Of a stretch of DNA of 64,000 nt, positions 25,496 to 34,626 are shown in pieces. The stretch comes from Ardenticatenaceae bacterium (GTDB taxonomy: Bacteria; Chloroflexota; Anaerolineae; Promineifilales; Promineifilaceae): assembly GCA_020634235.1 (NCBI GenBank), contig JACKCB010000003.1, positions 236,594-300,593 of the forward strand. The letters run 5' to 3'. Made by a program: the position numbers and the translations under genes. Position 1 is the stretch's first letter. Each line of letters starts with the position of its first letter. Under the pieces are notes generated by a model. The model was given only the letters and a program-made list of their open reading frames with translations, was not told the DNA's origin and did no database searches.

Positions 25496-26830
25496 CTAGT
25501 CGCGGCCCAGGCGGGCCTGCAGCAGCTCCTCCAACGTCGGCTGGCCAATCTCCTGCAATTCATAACGCACCCGCTGCGACGGCTTGCGGATGTTGATCAG
25601 CCGCCCCAGGTCAATAGGCGTGGCGATGATCACCATATCGGCCGGGGTGTTGTTCACCGTCTCTTCTAGATCGGCGATCTGGTCACCACCATAGCCCATG
25701 GCCGGCAAGATGCCGGTGGCGTTGGGGTATTTCTCGTAGGTGGCGGCAATAGAGCGCACCGCATACGGTCGGGGATCGACAATTTCAGCAGCGTCGAAGT
25801 AGTCCGCGGCCACATAGCCGGCCCCGTAGGCCATCTCGCCGTGGGTCAGGGTGGGGCCATCCTCAATAACCAGCACCCGCTTGCCGCGGATCGCCGCCGG
25901 ATCATCGACAAAGATGGGCGAAGCGGCCTTGATAATGGTGGCGTTGGGGTTGACCCGGCGCACGTTGTGCTGCACGGTCACGATGTTGTCGTAGTCGGCC
26001 GTGTCCACCTTGTTGATGACCACCACCGCGGCCATGCGCAGGTTGGTTTCGCCGGGATGATACTTCAGTTCGTGCCCCGGCCGGTGCGGGTCTACCACCA
26101 CCACGTGGAACTGCGAGCGGAAGAACGGCAGGTCATTGTTCCCGCCGTCCCAGACAATAATGTCCGCTTCGGCCTCCGCCTGGCGCAAAATCGCCTCGTA
26201 ATCCACGCCGGCGTAAATCACCGCCCCCATGGCCACATACGGCTCATACTCCTCGCGCTCCTCAATAGTGCATTCATGCCGGTCCATGTCCTCAAAGGTA
26301 GCGAAGCGCTGCACAGCCTGCGCCCCCAGGTCGCCGTAAGGCATCGGATGGCGCACGGCCACCACGCGAGCATACCCCAACTTCTGCAGCAGTTGCACAA
26401 TCCGGCGTGAGGTCTGGCTCTTGCCGCTGCCGGTGCGCACCGCGCCCACCGAGACAACCGGTTTGCTGGACTTCAGCATGGTCCGGCGCGGCCCCAGAAA
26501 GCGAAAATCGGCCCCGGCGGCCAGCACGCGGGAGGCCAGGTGCATCACGTATTCGTGGGCAACATCGGAATAAGCGAAGATGACTTGATCGATCTGCTCT
26601 TCTGCAATCAGGCGCTCCAGGTCGGATTCGGGGTAGATGGGAATCCCGGCCGGGTACAAAGGGCCGCTCAGCGATGGCGGATAACGTCGTCCATCGATGT
26701 TGGGAATCTGCGTGGCCGTGAAGGCCACGACCTGATAACGGGGATCGTCACGAAAGACGGTGTTGAAATCGTGAAAATCCCGGCCGGCTGCCCCGGCAAT
26801 AAGAATGCGGTTAACGTGATTGGCTTGCAT
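25496..26830 (-). CDS. Cyclic 2,3-diphosphoglycerate synthetase-like P-loop GTPase
   Basis: A 444-residue protein whose size and segments match the cDPG synthetase family first known in methanogens. An N-terminal Rossmann-like region (RILIAGAAGRDFHDFNTVFRDD) is followed by a P-loop (VGAVRTGSGKSQTSRRI, near residue 140), a WDGGNNDLPFF segment, and a base-recognition-like VVINKVDTAD. In archaea the enzyme makes cyclic 2,3-DPG, a thermoprotectant; many bacterial homologues exist with untested function. The start at 26830 has AGGAG upstream and a promoter at 26853-26881. The frame's extension to 26881 is not supported. Confidence 0.8.
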   Translation of the reverse strand: MQANHVNRILIAGAAGRDFHDFNTVFRDDPRYQVVAFTATQIPNIDGRRYPPSLSGPLYPAGIPIYPESDLERLIAEEQIDQVIFAYSDVAHEYVMHLASRVLAAGADFRFLGPRRTMLKSSKPVVSVGAVRTGSGKSQTSRRIVQLLQKLGYARVVAVRHPMPYGDLGAQAVQRFATFEDMDRHECTIEEREEYEPYVAMGAVIYAGVDYEAILRQAEAEADIIVWDGGNNDLPFFRSQFHVVVVDPHRPGHELKYHPGETNLRMAAVVVINKVDTADYDNIVTVQHNVRRVNPNATIIKAASPIFVDDPAAIRGKRVLVIEDGPTLTHGEMAYGAGYVAADYFDAAEIVDPRPYAVRSIAATYEKYPNATGILPAMGYGGDQIADLEETVNNTPADMVIIATPIDLGRLINIRKPSQRVRYELQEIGQPTLEELLQARLGRD

Positions 26831-26852
26831 AGGGACTCCTAGAAATAGTGTG

Positions 26853-26881
26853 ATGTTAAGTTCTGGCCACCCTGCCCACAA
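26853..26881 (-). promoter_or_regulatory. Promoter of cDPGS-like gene
   Basis: On the minus strand TTGTGG (26876-26881), a 17-base spacer and TAACAT (26853-26858), about 22 bases before ATG 26830, with AGGAG between. Confidence 0.4.
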
Positions 26882-27182
26882 TGATACCAGATTGGGAGGA
26901 GTGCACCAGCCCCCGGCCGGGGAGCAGCAGCCACCACGCCTCCCTATTTCGTCGCCAAATCAGCGCTTTCTTGGCAATATTCGTATAGTACACCAACCTG
27001 TCCCCGCCATCCTGTTCGGAATCTGCCCATCTAACAAAAATATTATGTTGATTGAAGTTGATCTTATGAAAAGTAGTGCTATAATGCAATGGTACTAACT
27101 AACATAATCTTGTATCTCTGTCACGTTATCATGGCTACACGCAAAAACGCGTCGTCTTCATTGCCAACAGGAGTGGCCGGCG
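26882..27182. other. Divergent intergenic region, partly AT-rich
   Basis: A 350-base gap between two divergent genes. It holds one copy of the iterated decamer near 26914, then an AT-rich stretch (26940-27130) unlike the rest of the window, with the xer promoter at 27058-27085. No RNA gene or clear repeat was seen. Core recombination or regulatory sites could hide here but cannot be named. Confidence 0.6.
27058..27085 (+). promoter_or_regulatory. Promoter for xer-punA operon
   Basis: TTGATC (27058-27063), 16 bases, then a perfect TATAAT (27080-27085). The leader would be about 90 bases, ending in CAGGAG before ATG 27183. Confidence 0.65.
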
Positions 27183-28055
27183 ATGGAACATGAAATAACC
27201 GCCTTCTTAGACTATCTTAAAGCACAACACAACTATTCCGAAAATACCACCGCCGCATACAGGAACGATCTGGGCCAATTCCTGCGCTTCTTGCAACAGC
27301 ATTACGCCAATTCGGTCGTAGTCTGGACTGACGTAAACCCTGAAATTGTCACCGAGTACGTTGAGCAGATGACCTCCCAGCCTTACGCCTCCTCTTCGGT
27401 AGCCCGTAAAGTTGCCGCCATTAAATCCTTCTTCCATTATCTGGAATCGCACAAAGTTGTTACCGAAGACCCCACCACTGAGATTGATTCGCCCAAAGTA
27501 GAAAAACGCCTGCCCAAAACATTGGACGCCATCGACATTGAAAACCTGCTAGCCGCGCCAACCAAAGGTGTCGGGCCCAAAAGCCTGCGCGATACGGCGC
27601 TGCTGCATCTGTTGTACGCCACCGGAATGCGCGTCACCGAACTGGTTTCACTGCGCCTGGACGACCTGGACCTGGCGAACCTCACCCTGCAATGCCCCGG
27701 CAAAGACGACCACCCGCGCATTCTCCCGTATGATGACAGCACCCGGGACATCCTGGCGCACTACCTGGAGCGGGGCCGCCCCTTCCTGGCCAAGGATGAC
27801 CGGGTCGATGCCCTGTTTCTGAACCATCGTGGCCAGCAGCTCACCCGCCAGGGACTGTGGCTGATCATCAAAGCCTATGCCGAGGAAGCGGAGCTGAGCG
27901 GCAGCGTGACGCCGCATACCCTGCGCCACAGTTTTGCCGCCCACAAGCTCAGCGATGGCACCGACCTGCAGCAGGTGCAGCAGTTGTTGGGCCATGCCAA
28001 CATCTCCACAACCCAGATCTACCGGCAAATCTCGGCCGACGAGACCGATTCCTAG
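27183..28055 (+). CDS. xerC: Tyrosine recombinase XerC/XerD family
   Basis: A 290-residue site-specific recombinase with a SAM-like N-terminal core-binding domain (1-105) and a complete catalytic set: Arg150 (ATGMRVTEL), Lys174 (PGKDDHPR), His245/Arg248 (HTLRHSFA), His271 (LGHANIST) and Tyr280. Length and motifs fit chromosome-dimer-resolving Xer proteins rather than phage integrases. XerC versus XerD cannot be settled here, so the symbol is provisional. The gene is followed 13 bases later by punA. It lacks the iterated decamer. Confidence 0.88.
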   Translation: MEHEITAFLDYLKAQHNYSENTTAAYRNDLGQFLRFLQQHYANSVVVWTDVNPEIVTEYVEQMTSQPYASSSVARKVAAIKSFFHYLESHKVVTEDPTTEIDSPKVEKRLPKTLDAIDIENLLAAPTKGVGPKSLRDTALLHLLYATGMRVTELVSLRLDDLDLANLTLQCPGKDDHPRILPYDDSTRDILAHYLERGRPFLAKDDRVDALFLNHRGQQLTRQGLWLIIKAYAEEAELSGSVTPHTLRHSFAAHKLSDGTDLQQVQQLLGHANISTTQIYRQISADETDS

Positions 28056-28068
28056 ACAGGGCACCCCG

Positions 28069-28911
28069 ATGAATGAATTCTTCACCCGCGCGCAAAGCGA
28101 GGGAGCCGCAGCCATCATCCAGAACCGTTCTCGCTACCAGCCAACCGTCGGCCTGATCCTGGGCTCTGGCCTGAGCAGCCTGGGGGATGCCATCCAGTAC
28201 CCGGACATCATCCCCTACCGCGAAATCCCTCATTGGCCGGTCTCTACGGTTCATGGGCACAGTGGGCGGCTGTTGTTGGGCAACCTGGAAGGCCAGCAGG
28301 TATTGGTGATGCAAGGGCGGGCCCATTTCTACGAAGGGTACAGCATGAGCCACCTGACGCTGCCGGTGCGGGTGATGAACATCCTGGGCATCAAAACGCT
28401 GCTGGTGACCAACGCGGCCGGGGGCATTAACGCTGGCTTCCAGGTCGGCGACCTGATGCTGATCCGGGACCAACTGAATTTCCCGGGGATGGCCGGCCAC
28501 AACCCGCTGCGTGGTCCCAACGACGATAGCGCCGGCCCACGCTTTCCGGATATGTCGGAGCCGTATGATGGTGCGCTGCGGGCCATGGCCCACCAGGTAG
28601 CGCGCACGGCGGGCTTCACGCTGCAAGAAGGGGTGTATGCCTGCGTGGCCGGGCCGAATTATGAAAGCCCGGCCGAGCTGCGCTTTCTGCGCCTGGCTGG
28701 CGCGGATGCGGTCGGTATGTCCACCGCCCCAGAGGTATTGGTGGCGCGCCACGCCGGCATGCGCGTGCTGGGCATCTCCACCATCACCAACATGGTCAAT
28801 CTGGATCCGCTTAATGCAGCCGGAGTCTCTCACGAAGAGGTTCTGGCGGTGGGCAGCAGCGTTATTCCGCGGCTGGTGCGCTTAATCCATGGTGTGCTAT
28901 CTCAGCTATAA
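28069..28911 (+). CDS. punA: Purine nucleoside phosphorylase, class I trimeric type
   Basis: A 280-residue trimeric-type PNP. Phosphate and base-binding blocks are clear: LILGSGLSSLGD (~33), HGHSGRL, GRAHFYEGYS (~84), TNAAGGIN (~117), GPNYESPAE (~197) and VGMSTAPEV (~217). It splits purine nucleosides with phosphate in salvage, working alongside xpt and the phosphoribosyltransferase at 44.6 kb. The start at 28069 lies 13 bases after the xer stop, so the two are co-transcribed. Confidence 0.93.
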   Translation: MNEFFTRAQSEGAAAIIQNRSRYQPTVGLILGSGLSSLGDAIQYPDIIPYREIPHWPVSTVHGHSGRLLLGNLEGQQVLVMQGRAHFYEGYSMSHLTLPVRVMNILGIKTLLVTNAAGGINAGFQVGDLMLIRDQLNFPGMAGHNPLRGPNDDSAGPRFPDMSEPYDGALRAMAHQVARTAGFTLQEGVYACVAGPNYESPAELRFLRLAGADAVGMSTAPEVLVARHAGMRVLGISTITNMVNLDPLNAAGVSHEEVLAVGSSVIPRLVRLIHGVLSQL

Positions 28912-28916
28912 GTTGC

Positions 28917-28947
28917 AGCCGGCAGCGGCGCTGGCCTTCCGCCGGCT
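28917..28947 (+). terminator. Possible terminator after punA
   Basis: A 7-bp stem (28917-28923 and 28941-28947) with extra internal pairing, followed by TCTCTTC, just after the punA stop. Confidence 0.4.
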
Positions 28948-29048
28948 TCTCTTCACCACCCTTGTCAATACAGTTGGCTGCTAATCAGGTTTCTCGCATT
29001 ACCCGGCCGGGTTCCCGGCTGGCGTTTGGTCCTGGTCGTTAGGCGCTT

Positions 29049-29852
29049 ATGGAACGGGTCTATGTCTTCCTCATCCGCAATGACGTGTGGATATACATCT
29101 TGTGCGCCCTGGGACTACTCTGGTATACCAACGAATTCGCGCGCGCGCGGTGGGCCTTGCGGCGCGCGATGTTTGGCCTGGAACGGGAATCGAGTCTCCG
29201 CGCCCGTAATAGTGCTCTGCTCTTCATCTTCATCTTTGCCTCGATTATTGGTGCCGTCCTCTATGTAAACTACCAGGTTGCGCCAACACTGCCCCAGGAG
29301 CTGCTGCGCCCGCCCACGCCCACGCCCAACCCACTCTCCTTCCCGGCGTCACCAACCCCGGCCGGGACGGCAATTCTCGCCAGTCCCACCTCCCCCATCG
29401 CCCCTACTGTCACCCTGGCTGGCAACATCCCCCTGGCCTCACCAATCATTCCCACCATCGTCATTACGGACACCACCCCGGCCGGGGCGGCCACCATCCC
29501 GGCCATCCAACTGCCCACCGCCACGGTAGTCATCGGCGGCTGCTCCCCCACCGTCACCATCACCGACCCACGCGATGGTGACACCGTGGTCGGCACAGTC
29601 TCCTTCTTTGGCAGCGCCAATATCCCCAACTTCGCTTATTACGACCTGGAAATCAACGGCCCCCAGACCAATGACCGTTGGGCATCGCTGTTGGGGCGAA
29701 AAATCGCCCAGCGGGTGGAAGATGGCTTACTAGCCTCAGCCGACCTGAGTACCTGGACTTCTGGCCCCTACCTGGTGCGCCTGAGTGTAACCAACACAGC
29801 CGACGTCATTACCAACCAGTGCGAGATCCGCATCTCACTGGACAACGGGTAG
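29049..29852 (+). CDS. Membrane protein with Thr/Pro-rich linker, function unknown
   Basis: A 267-residue protein with two hydrophobic helices (residues ~13-25 and 57-74) flanking a short basic loop, then a long Thr/Pro linker (PTPTPNPLSFPASPTPAGT...) and a C-terminal extracytoplasmic domain (~165-267). That domain starts with CSPTVTITDPRDGDTVVGTVSFFGSANIPNF, which resembles Ig-like beta-sandwich domains (Gmad2 or bacterial Ig). It is presumably a surface sensor or binding protein. No partner gene is evident. Confidence 0.75.
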   Translation: MERVYVFLIRNDVWIYILCALGLLWYTNEFARARWALRRAMFGLERESSLRARNSALLFIFIFASIIGAVLYVNYQVAPTLPQELLRPPTPTPNPLSFPASPTPAGTAILASPTSPIAPTVTLAGNIPLASPIIPTIVITDTTPAGAATIPAIQLPTATVVIGGCSPTVTITDPRDGDTVVGTVSFFGSANIPNFAYYDLEINGPQTNDRWASLLGRKIAQRVEDGLLASADLSTWTSGPYLVRLSVTNTADVITNQCEIRISLDNG

Positions 29853-29873
29853 GCGGGGCGGGCCAGGCCCGTC

Positions 29874-30437
29874 TCACGCCGGCGCGCCTTGCTCATAGAA
29901 GATCAAGGCGGTGTTGCCGTAGCGGCGCTCATCGTAAATGGCAAGCCGTTTCAGGGCTAGCGCCTCATACTCGCGTGGATCGATCTGCACAATGGCCAGG
30001 CCATCAGGGGTCAGAAACTGCCCCGGCCGGGTGTCCAGCAGCTCCATCACCGCCACCCATACCCCCTTATACTGCGGCGGCGCAATGTAGATCACGTCAA
30101 ATGGCGGCTGCCGCAGCTCGCGCAAATAAGCAAAAGCGTCCGCCTGGATCACCTTCGCCCCATCACTTAGCTGCGTGTGCTGCAAGTTATCATGGATGGT
30201 ATGAATGGCTGCCCGGGCCGTGTCCAGGAACACCACCTCCGCCGCCCCGCGACTCAGCGCCTCAATCCCCACCTGTCCCGTCCCGGCAAACAGATCCAGC
30301 CAGCGGCTGCCAGGCACAAAGTCCGGCCCCAGCAGGTTAAACAGGTTCTCCTTCACCCGGTCCATAATGGGCCGCGTGGTATCCCCTGGCACCATCTTCA
30401 ACTTCCGTCCTCGGGCCTTGCCGCTAATCACGCGCAT
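29874..30437 (-). CDS. rsmD: 16S rRNA (guanine(966)-N(2))-methyltransferase RsmD
   Basis: A 187-residue SAM-dependent methyltransferase. The N-terminus MRVISGKARGRKLKMVPG and the block TRPIMDRVKENLFNLLG are diagnostic of RsmD, followed by the SAM motif LDLFAGTGQVGIEALSRGA. The catalytic (D/N)PPY motif appears as IAPPQYKG, with Ala in place of the acidic/amide residue, a deviation worth noting. The start at 30437 has AGGAGG upstream; the frame's extension to 30458 is not supported. Confidence 0.9.
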   Translation of the reverse strand: MRVISGKARGRKLKMVPGDTTRPIMDRVKENLFNLLGPDFVPGSRWLDLFAGTGQVGIEALSRGAAEVVFLDTARAAIHTIHDNLQHTQLSDGAKVIQADAFAYLRELRQPPFDVIYIAPPQYKGVWVAVMELLDTRPGQFLTPDGLAIVQIDPREYEALALKRLAIYDERRYGNTALIFYEQGAPA

Positions 30438-30471
30438 GGGTTCCTCCTCACTGCCCAACCTTCGCCATCTT

Positions 30472-32814
30472 TCAGCGAATCGTTAGCTCGCGCAGTTGGT
30501 AATTATCGCCGATTTGCTGGCCGTTGGCATCCAGCAGCGGCAAGCGCCAACCCTCCGTCTGCACCCACAGGCCGGTTGTGAGCAGGTAGGTACCGGGTGG
30601 CGTCCCGGCCGGGATGGTCAGCTCATGTTCGTCACGCACATACTTGTCCGTCGGCCAGCGCCGCGTGGGAAACCCGGCCGGGTTCAGTTTGTCCGACTGG
30701 GCCACCAGCGTCCGGCCATCGGGCAGCAGCAAATGGACAAAAACCTGGTAGTTAATCTGCAGCGGCTGCTGTGCCTGCCAGTAAAGCGTAATCGGTATCG
30801 TCTCCCCCGGCCGGGCCTCGGCCGGCGCGTCGTAGCCAATCAGCGCAATCTGCCCGCCAAAATCAGCATACACCTGTTCCGTGGCCGGCAGCGCCGTATA
30901 GCCACTGGAGCTAAGATGCAGCCAGCCCAGCGGCTCCAGGGCCACGGCCAGCAGCAAGGCCAGCCCCAGAGACATAGCCAACAGCGGGCGGGTCTCCCGG
31001 CCGGGGGGCGGCACAGGCTCCGCGCCGCTCCCGGCCACCAGCGGCCGCCGCCGCAGCCACCAGGCAGCGGCCACGGCCACCACCAGCGACAGGCCCGCGA
31101 TCAGCCAGGCGGCACTGCGCACCGGTGTATTCACAAATTCCAGGTCCACGGTGTAGCGCCCGGCCGGGAGCGGCACCACAATAAACCCCTCCGGCAAGCC
31201 CAACTCCTTTGGCACCACCTGCCCATCAATCCGCGCCTGCCAGCCCGGAAAATCAAAGACAAAAAAGCGCAGCGGAAACGCTTTTGGCGTGTCCACCTGG
31301 TAACGAAAATGCAGCGGCGATACCTCGCCCCCAGTTACCGTGGCCACTCTGGGAATCGTCGCCCGGTTCAAACGCTCCAACGGTTCATTGGTCCAAAAGT
31401 TCCACAGCACGGCGTTATTGGGCAGGGGCAGCACCTCCACCGTCGCCGGCACAAAATCGGCCGTGGCCGTGGTGCCCAGCCAGCGGCCGGTCAATTCGAT
31501 ATCCACGACCTCTTTGCGCCCCGTACCGCCAAACTCGGCCGGCCAGGGGGGCATCTGGGTTAGCGGCAGGGCCAGCAGCATGGTGAAGCCCACCACCCCG
31601 GCCGGGACCCAGCCTGCCCATCGCTCGCCCCGGCCGGGGAAGCGCCGCGGCAGCCAATCCAGCACCCCACTCACGCCCACGCCGGCCAACACCGCCAGCA
31701 TAGCCACCGCTGGCCCCAACAAGCGCCAGGGAAACTGCAAGTAGGGCAGCAGCGGCACCCGCTCCCACAAAAAGGCGGCCGGGGCAGACATGAGGAAGAT
31801 GAGCAGCAAGGCCGCCAGCAGGAAAAACAGTGCCTGGCCGCGCTGCCGCACCCGGCCGGCCAGCACCAACACCGCGCCCAACCCGCCCAGCAGCCACTGC
31901 GCCAGCCCCAGGCTGAGTACAAATGCCTGCTCGGTAGCCCCCCAATCTAGCCGCTGGGGGGCGTCCAGAAGCTGCCCGATGGTCAGGAAATGATTGCGGA
32001 AATCGAAGTGGCTGCCGTCGCCAATGAGGCTGCTGAGGTTCACGGCGTTTTGCTCCAGGGCCACCGGCAGCCAGAAAAAAGCGGCGGTGCCCACGCCCAG
32101 CAGCAGGGCCAGGGGCAGCAGCCACAAGCGCCCGGCCGGGGTGCGGCCCTCTGGCCGGGGCCAGTAATGGAGCATGAACTGCCAGGCAACCCAACCGACC
32201 AGCATGGCAAAGAAGACCATCGCCATCAGGTTGTGGGTGAGAATCACCGCCGCCACGGCCAAAACAGCGGCCAGCCACGGCCCACCCCGGCCGCTCTGCC
32301 ACGTGCGGTGCAGCGCCCACAGCGCCAGCGGAAACATGGCAAAGCTGAACGCCTCGGCCAGATCGCCGCGCGCGTGGGGGTCCACGTACAAGATGTAGGG
32401 TGCATATACATACGCGGCAGCAGCCACGTACCCGGCCGGGCGGCCCCAACTGTCACGTACAAAGCCATACATCCCCAGCCCAGCCAGCAGCAGCCCCAAG
32501 ACAAAGACGAATTTCACCGCCACCACGGGATCAGAAAAGGGCAGCAGCGCCACCGGGAGTCCCACGTAGTAGGTCAGTGGGGCGTAGTAGTTATAGATGG
32601 GGTAGCCATAGCCGTAGTAGAAATTGGGGGACCAGCGGGGATAGAACGCTCCCCCCTGCACCAGCCGGCTAAGTTCGGCCAGGCGAAAGATATGCAGCTC
32701 GGCGTCGGTCTCCAGGGGCATACCCGGCCGGGACACAAACGGCCAGATGGCCACCAGGCAAATGGCCACTACCACCAGGAATCCAACATCAAATCGCGCT
32801 AATTTCGCTCGCAT
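30472..32814 (-). CDS. Large multipass membrane protein, YfhO/GT-C-like
   Basis: A 780-residue protein with about 12 hydrophobic helices in its N-terminal two thirds and one or two later, plus extracytoplasmic beta-rich segments at the C-terminus. The early loop ETDAELHIFRLAELSRLVQGGAFYPRWSPNFYYGYGYPIYNYYAPL is typical of lipid-linked-sugar-dependent GT-C enzymes (acidic residue after helix 1). The C-terminal ~180 residues form a domain seen in Chloroflexota GT-C proteins (GETIPITLYWQAQQPL). It probably glycosylates surface material; donor and acceptor are unknown. The start is uncertain (32814 or 32847). Confidence 0.75.
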   Translation of the reverse strand: MRAKLARFDVGFLVVVAICLVAIWPFVSRPGMPLETDAELHIFRLAELSRLVQGGAFYPRWSPNFYYGYGYPIYNYYAPLTYYVGLPVALLPFSDPVVAVKFVFVLGLLLAGLGMYGFVRDSWGRPAGYVAAAAYVYAPYILYVDPHARGDLAEAFSFAMFPLALWALHRTWQSGRGGPWLAAVLAVAAVILTHNLMAMVFFAMLVGWVAWQFMLHYWPRPEGRTPAGRLWLLPLALLLGVGTAAFFWLPVALEQNAVNLSSLIGDGSHFDFRNHFLTIGQLLDAPQRLDWGATEQAFVLSLGLAQWLLGGLGAVLVLAGRVRQRGQALFFLLAALLLIFLMSAPAAFLWERVPLLPYLQFPWRLLGPAVAMLAVLAGVGVSGVLDWLPRRFPGRGERWAGWVPAGVVGFTMLLALPLTQMPPWPAEFGGTGRKEVVDIELTGRWLGTTATADFVPATVEVLPLPNNAVLWNFWTNEPLERLNRATIPRVATVTGGEVSPLHFRYQVDTPKAFPLRFFVFDFPGWQARIDGQVVPKELGLPEGFIVVPLPAGRYTVDLEFVNTPVRSAAWLIAGLSLVVAVAAAWWLRRRPLVAGSGAEPVPPPGRETRPLLAMSLGLALLLAVALEPLGWLHLSSSGYTALPATEQVYADFGGQIALIGYDAPAEARPGETIPITLYWQAQQPLQINYQVFVHLLLPDGRTLVAQSDKLNPAGFPTRRWPTDKYVRDEHELTIPAGTPPGTYLLTTGLWVQTEGWRLPLLDANGQQIGDNYQLRELTIR

Positions 32815-33066
32815 AAGATCGCCACAAAACAAAACGTGAAACACCATCTTAGCGGCGTCTCACGCTTTGGTAAACAACGTGTTGCCTGCGATTGTACACG
32901 ATTATGATACGCTGCCGAAAATGGAGGCCGGGGCCGGGGCGCACATGAAAACTGGATGAATCGTAGCCCTGGCGTACGGCGTTCTAAGGACCAGCGTCAA
33001 GCAGCCCACCAGCAAAACCGCTATACTTCGCCAACACGGAACATGAAACAGGCTTCACGAATCACC

Positions 33067-34626
33067 ATGCACAACCTTGCCCCACCCCCAACCTTCCCCG
33101 CTCCCTATGACCCGCCCGCCCCGGCCGGGTCCGGCCGGGGACGCCGCTTCCTGCTCCTTTTCCTGGGACTTTGCCTGCTGGGCATTGCCGCGCTGGCCGC
33201 GCTGGCCGCCTTCTCCCTGCTGGCTTACGACAGCGACTACATCATGCCCGGCGTACAGGTAGACGGTCTTAGCATCGGCGGCCTGAGCCGCACCCAGGCC
33301 CAGCAGCTTCTGGCCAACCAGTGGGCCGCCCAAACGGTGCGCCTCACCGCCGGGGGCGAGAGTTGGCCGGTCACGCGGGCCGAACTGGGGCTGACTTCCG
33401 ATGTGGCCGACATCGTCCAGCAAGCGTATGCCATTGGGCGTTCGCCAGCCACGCTGCCGGCCGCGTGGCGCGCCCTGCGCTATGGCGAAACGCTCCCGGC
33501 CGGCTGGCAGTTGCACCCGGCCGGGGCCACCACCACCCTCAACGCCATCGCTACCGGGTTCAACCGGCCCGCCCAGGACGCCACCATCCGCCTGGTTGCC
33601 GGGCAGGCCGAAGTGGTGCCGGGCAGCCCCGGCCGTGCCCTGGACGTCGAGGCCACCACCACCTGGCTGACCGCCAACACCGCCCAGGTACTGGTCACCG
33701 GCGAACTCCCCCTGGTCGTGCAGCCCGTCCTGCCGCAGCTTACCGATGCCACCCAGGCCGCCGCCCAGATCAACGAACGACTGTCGCAGCCGGTACGCCT
33801 GACCGCCTACGACCCGGTCAGCGACGAGCGGTTCGATTGGGTTGTGCCGCCGGCCGAATGGGCCAGTTGGGTCATCCTCCAGCAAGACGCCGCCAATACC
33901 CTGGCCGTGACCTGGACCGTGGACGAAGCCCCGGCCGGGGCCTACCTGCAAACCCTGGCCACCAGCCTGGGCAGCGACCGCTACCTGGAGACTGCCGCGG
34001 GCACCACCGCCCTGGCCGGCGCCATCACCAGCGGCAGCGGCCAGGTGAACCTGCGCGTTTACCACCACCCACGCAGCCACATCGTGCAAAGCGGCGAGAC
34101 CATCGCCAGCATCGCCTACAACTACGGCATGCCCTACCCCTGGGTGCAGCAGGCCAACCCCAACCTCGACGGCCTGCGCCCCGGCCAGACCCTGGTCATC
34201 CCCTCGCCCGATGAGTTCCTGCCACTGCCGGTAGTGGAAAACAAGCGCATCCTGCTCAGCATCAGCCAGCAGCGCCTCTGGGCCTACGAAGACGGCCAGC
34301 TCAAGTGGGAGTGGATCATCAGCACTGGCATCGAAGACAGCCCCACCTCGCCCGGCGTGTACCAGATTCAAAGCCACGAGCCAAACGCCTACGCCGGCAA
34401 CTGGGATTTGTGGATGCCCAACTTCATGGGCATCTACCGGCCGGTGCCACAAGTCGATTTCATGAACGGCTTCCACGGCTTCCCCACCCGCAACGGCAGC
34501 AACCTTCTCTGGACGGGCAACCTGGGCACGCCAGTCACCTACGGCTGCATCCTGCTCAGCACCGAAAATTCCGCCCTGCTGTATGAGTGGGCCGAGGCCG
34601 GGGTGGTCGTGGTTATTGAGCCGTAG
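33067..34626 (+). CDS. L,D-transpeptidase with VanW-type domain and LysM
   Basis: A 519-residue envelope protein. A Pro-rich cytoplasmic tail and one membrane helix (~30-55) are followed by a peptidoglycan-binding region of the VanW/YoaR type (IMPGVQVDGLSIGGLSRTQAQQLL), a LysM unit (HIVQSGETIASIAYNYGMPYPWVQQANPNLDGLRPGQTLVIP, given here as residues ~337-382), and a C-terminal YkuD domain. The catalytic segment reads VTYGCILL: Cys is kept, but the usual His of SHGC is Tyr. It would crosslink peptidoglycan or anchor proteins. ATG 33043 or 32956 are alternative starts; a TATACT at 33022-33027 favours a start after that. Confidence 0.85.
   Translation: MHNLAPPPTFPAPYDPPAPAGSGRGRRFLLLFLGLCLLGIAALAALAAFSLLAYDSDYIMPGVQVDGLSIGGLSRTQAQQLLANQWAAQTVRLTAGGESWPVTRAELGLTSDVADIVQQAYAIGRSPATLPAAWRALRYGETLPAGWQLHPAGATTTLNAIATGFNRPAQDATIRLVAGQAEVVPGSPGRALDVEATTTWLTANTAQVLVTGELPLVVQPVLPQLTDATQAAAQINERLSQPVRLTAYDPVSDERFDWVVPPAEWASWVILQQDAANTLAVTWTVDEAPAGAYLQTLATSLGSDRYLETAAGTTALAGAITSGSGQVNLRVYHHPRSHIVQSGETIASIAYNYGMPYPWVQQANPNLDGLRPGQTLVIPSPDEFLPLPVVENKRILLSISQQRLWAYEDGQLKWEWIISTGIEDSPTSPGVYQIQSHEPNAYAGNWDLWMPNFMGIYRPVPQVDFMNGFHGFPTRNGSNLLWTGNLGTPVTYGCILLSTENSALLYEWAEAGVVVVIEP

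Noticed and set aside
28233..28430. Short open frames inside punA and other genes in alternative frames
   Set aside because: They overlap genes with full family matches and have no Shine-Dalgarno, promoter or domain support.
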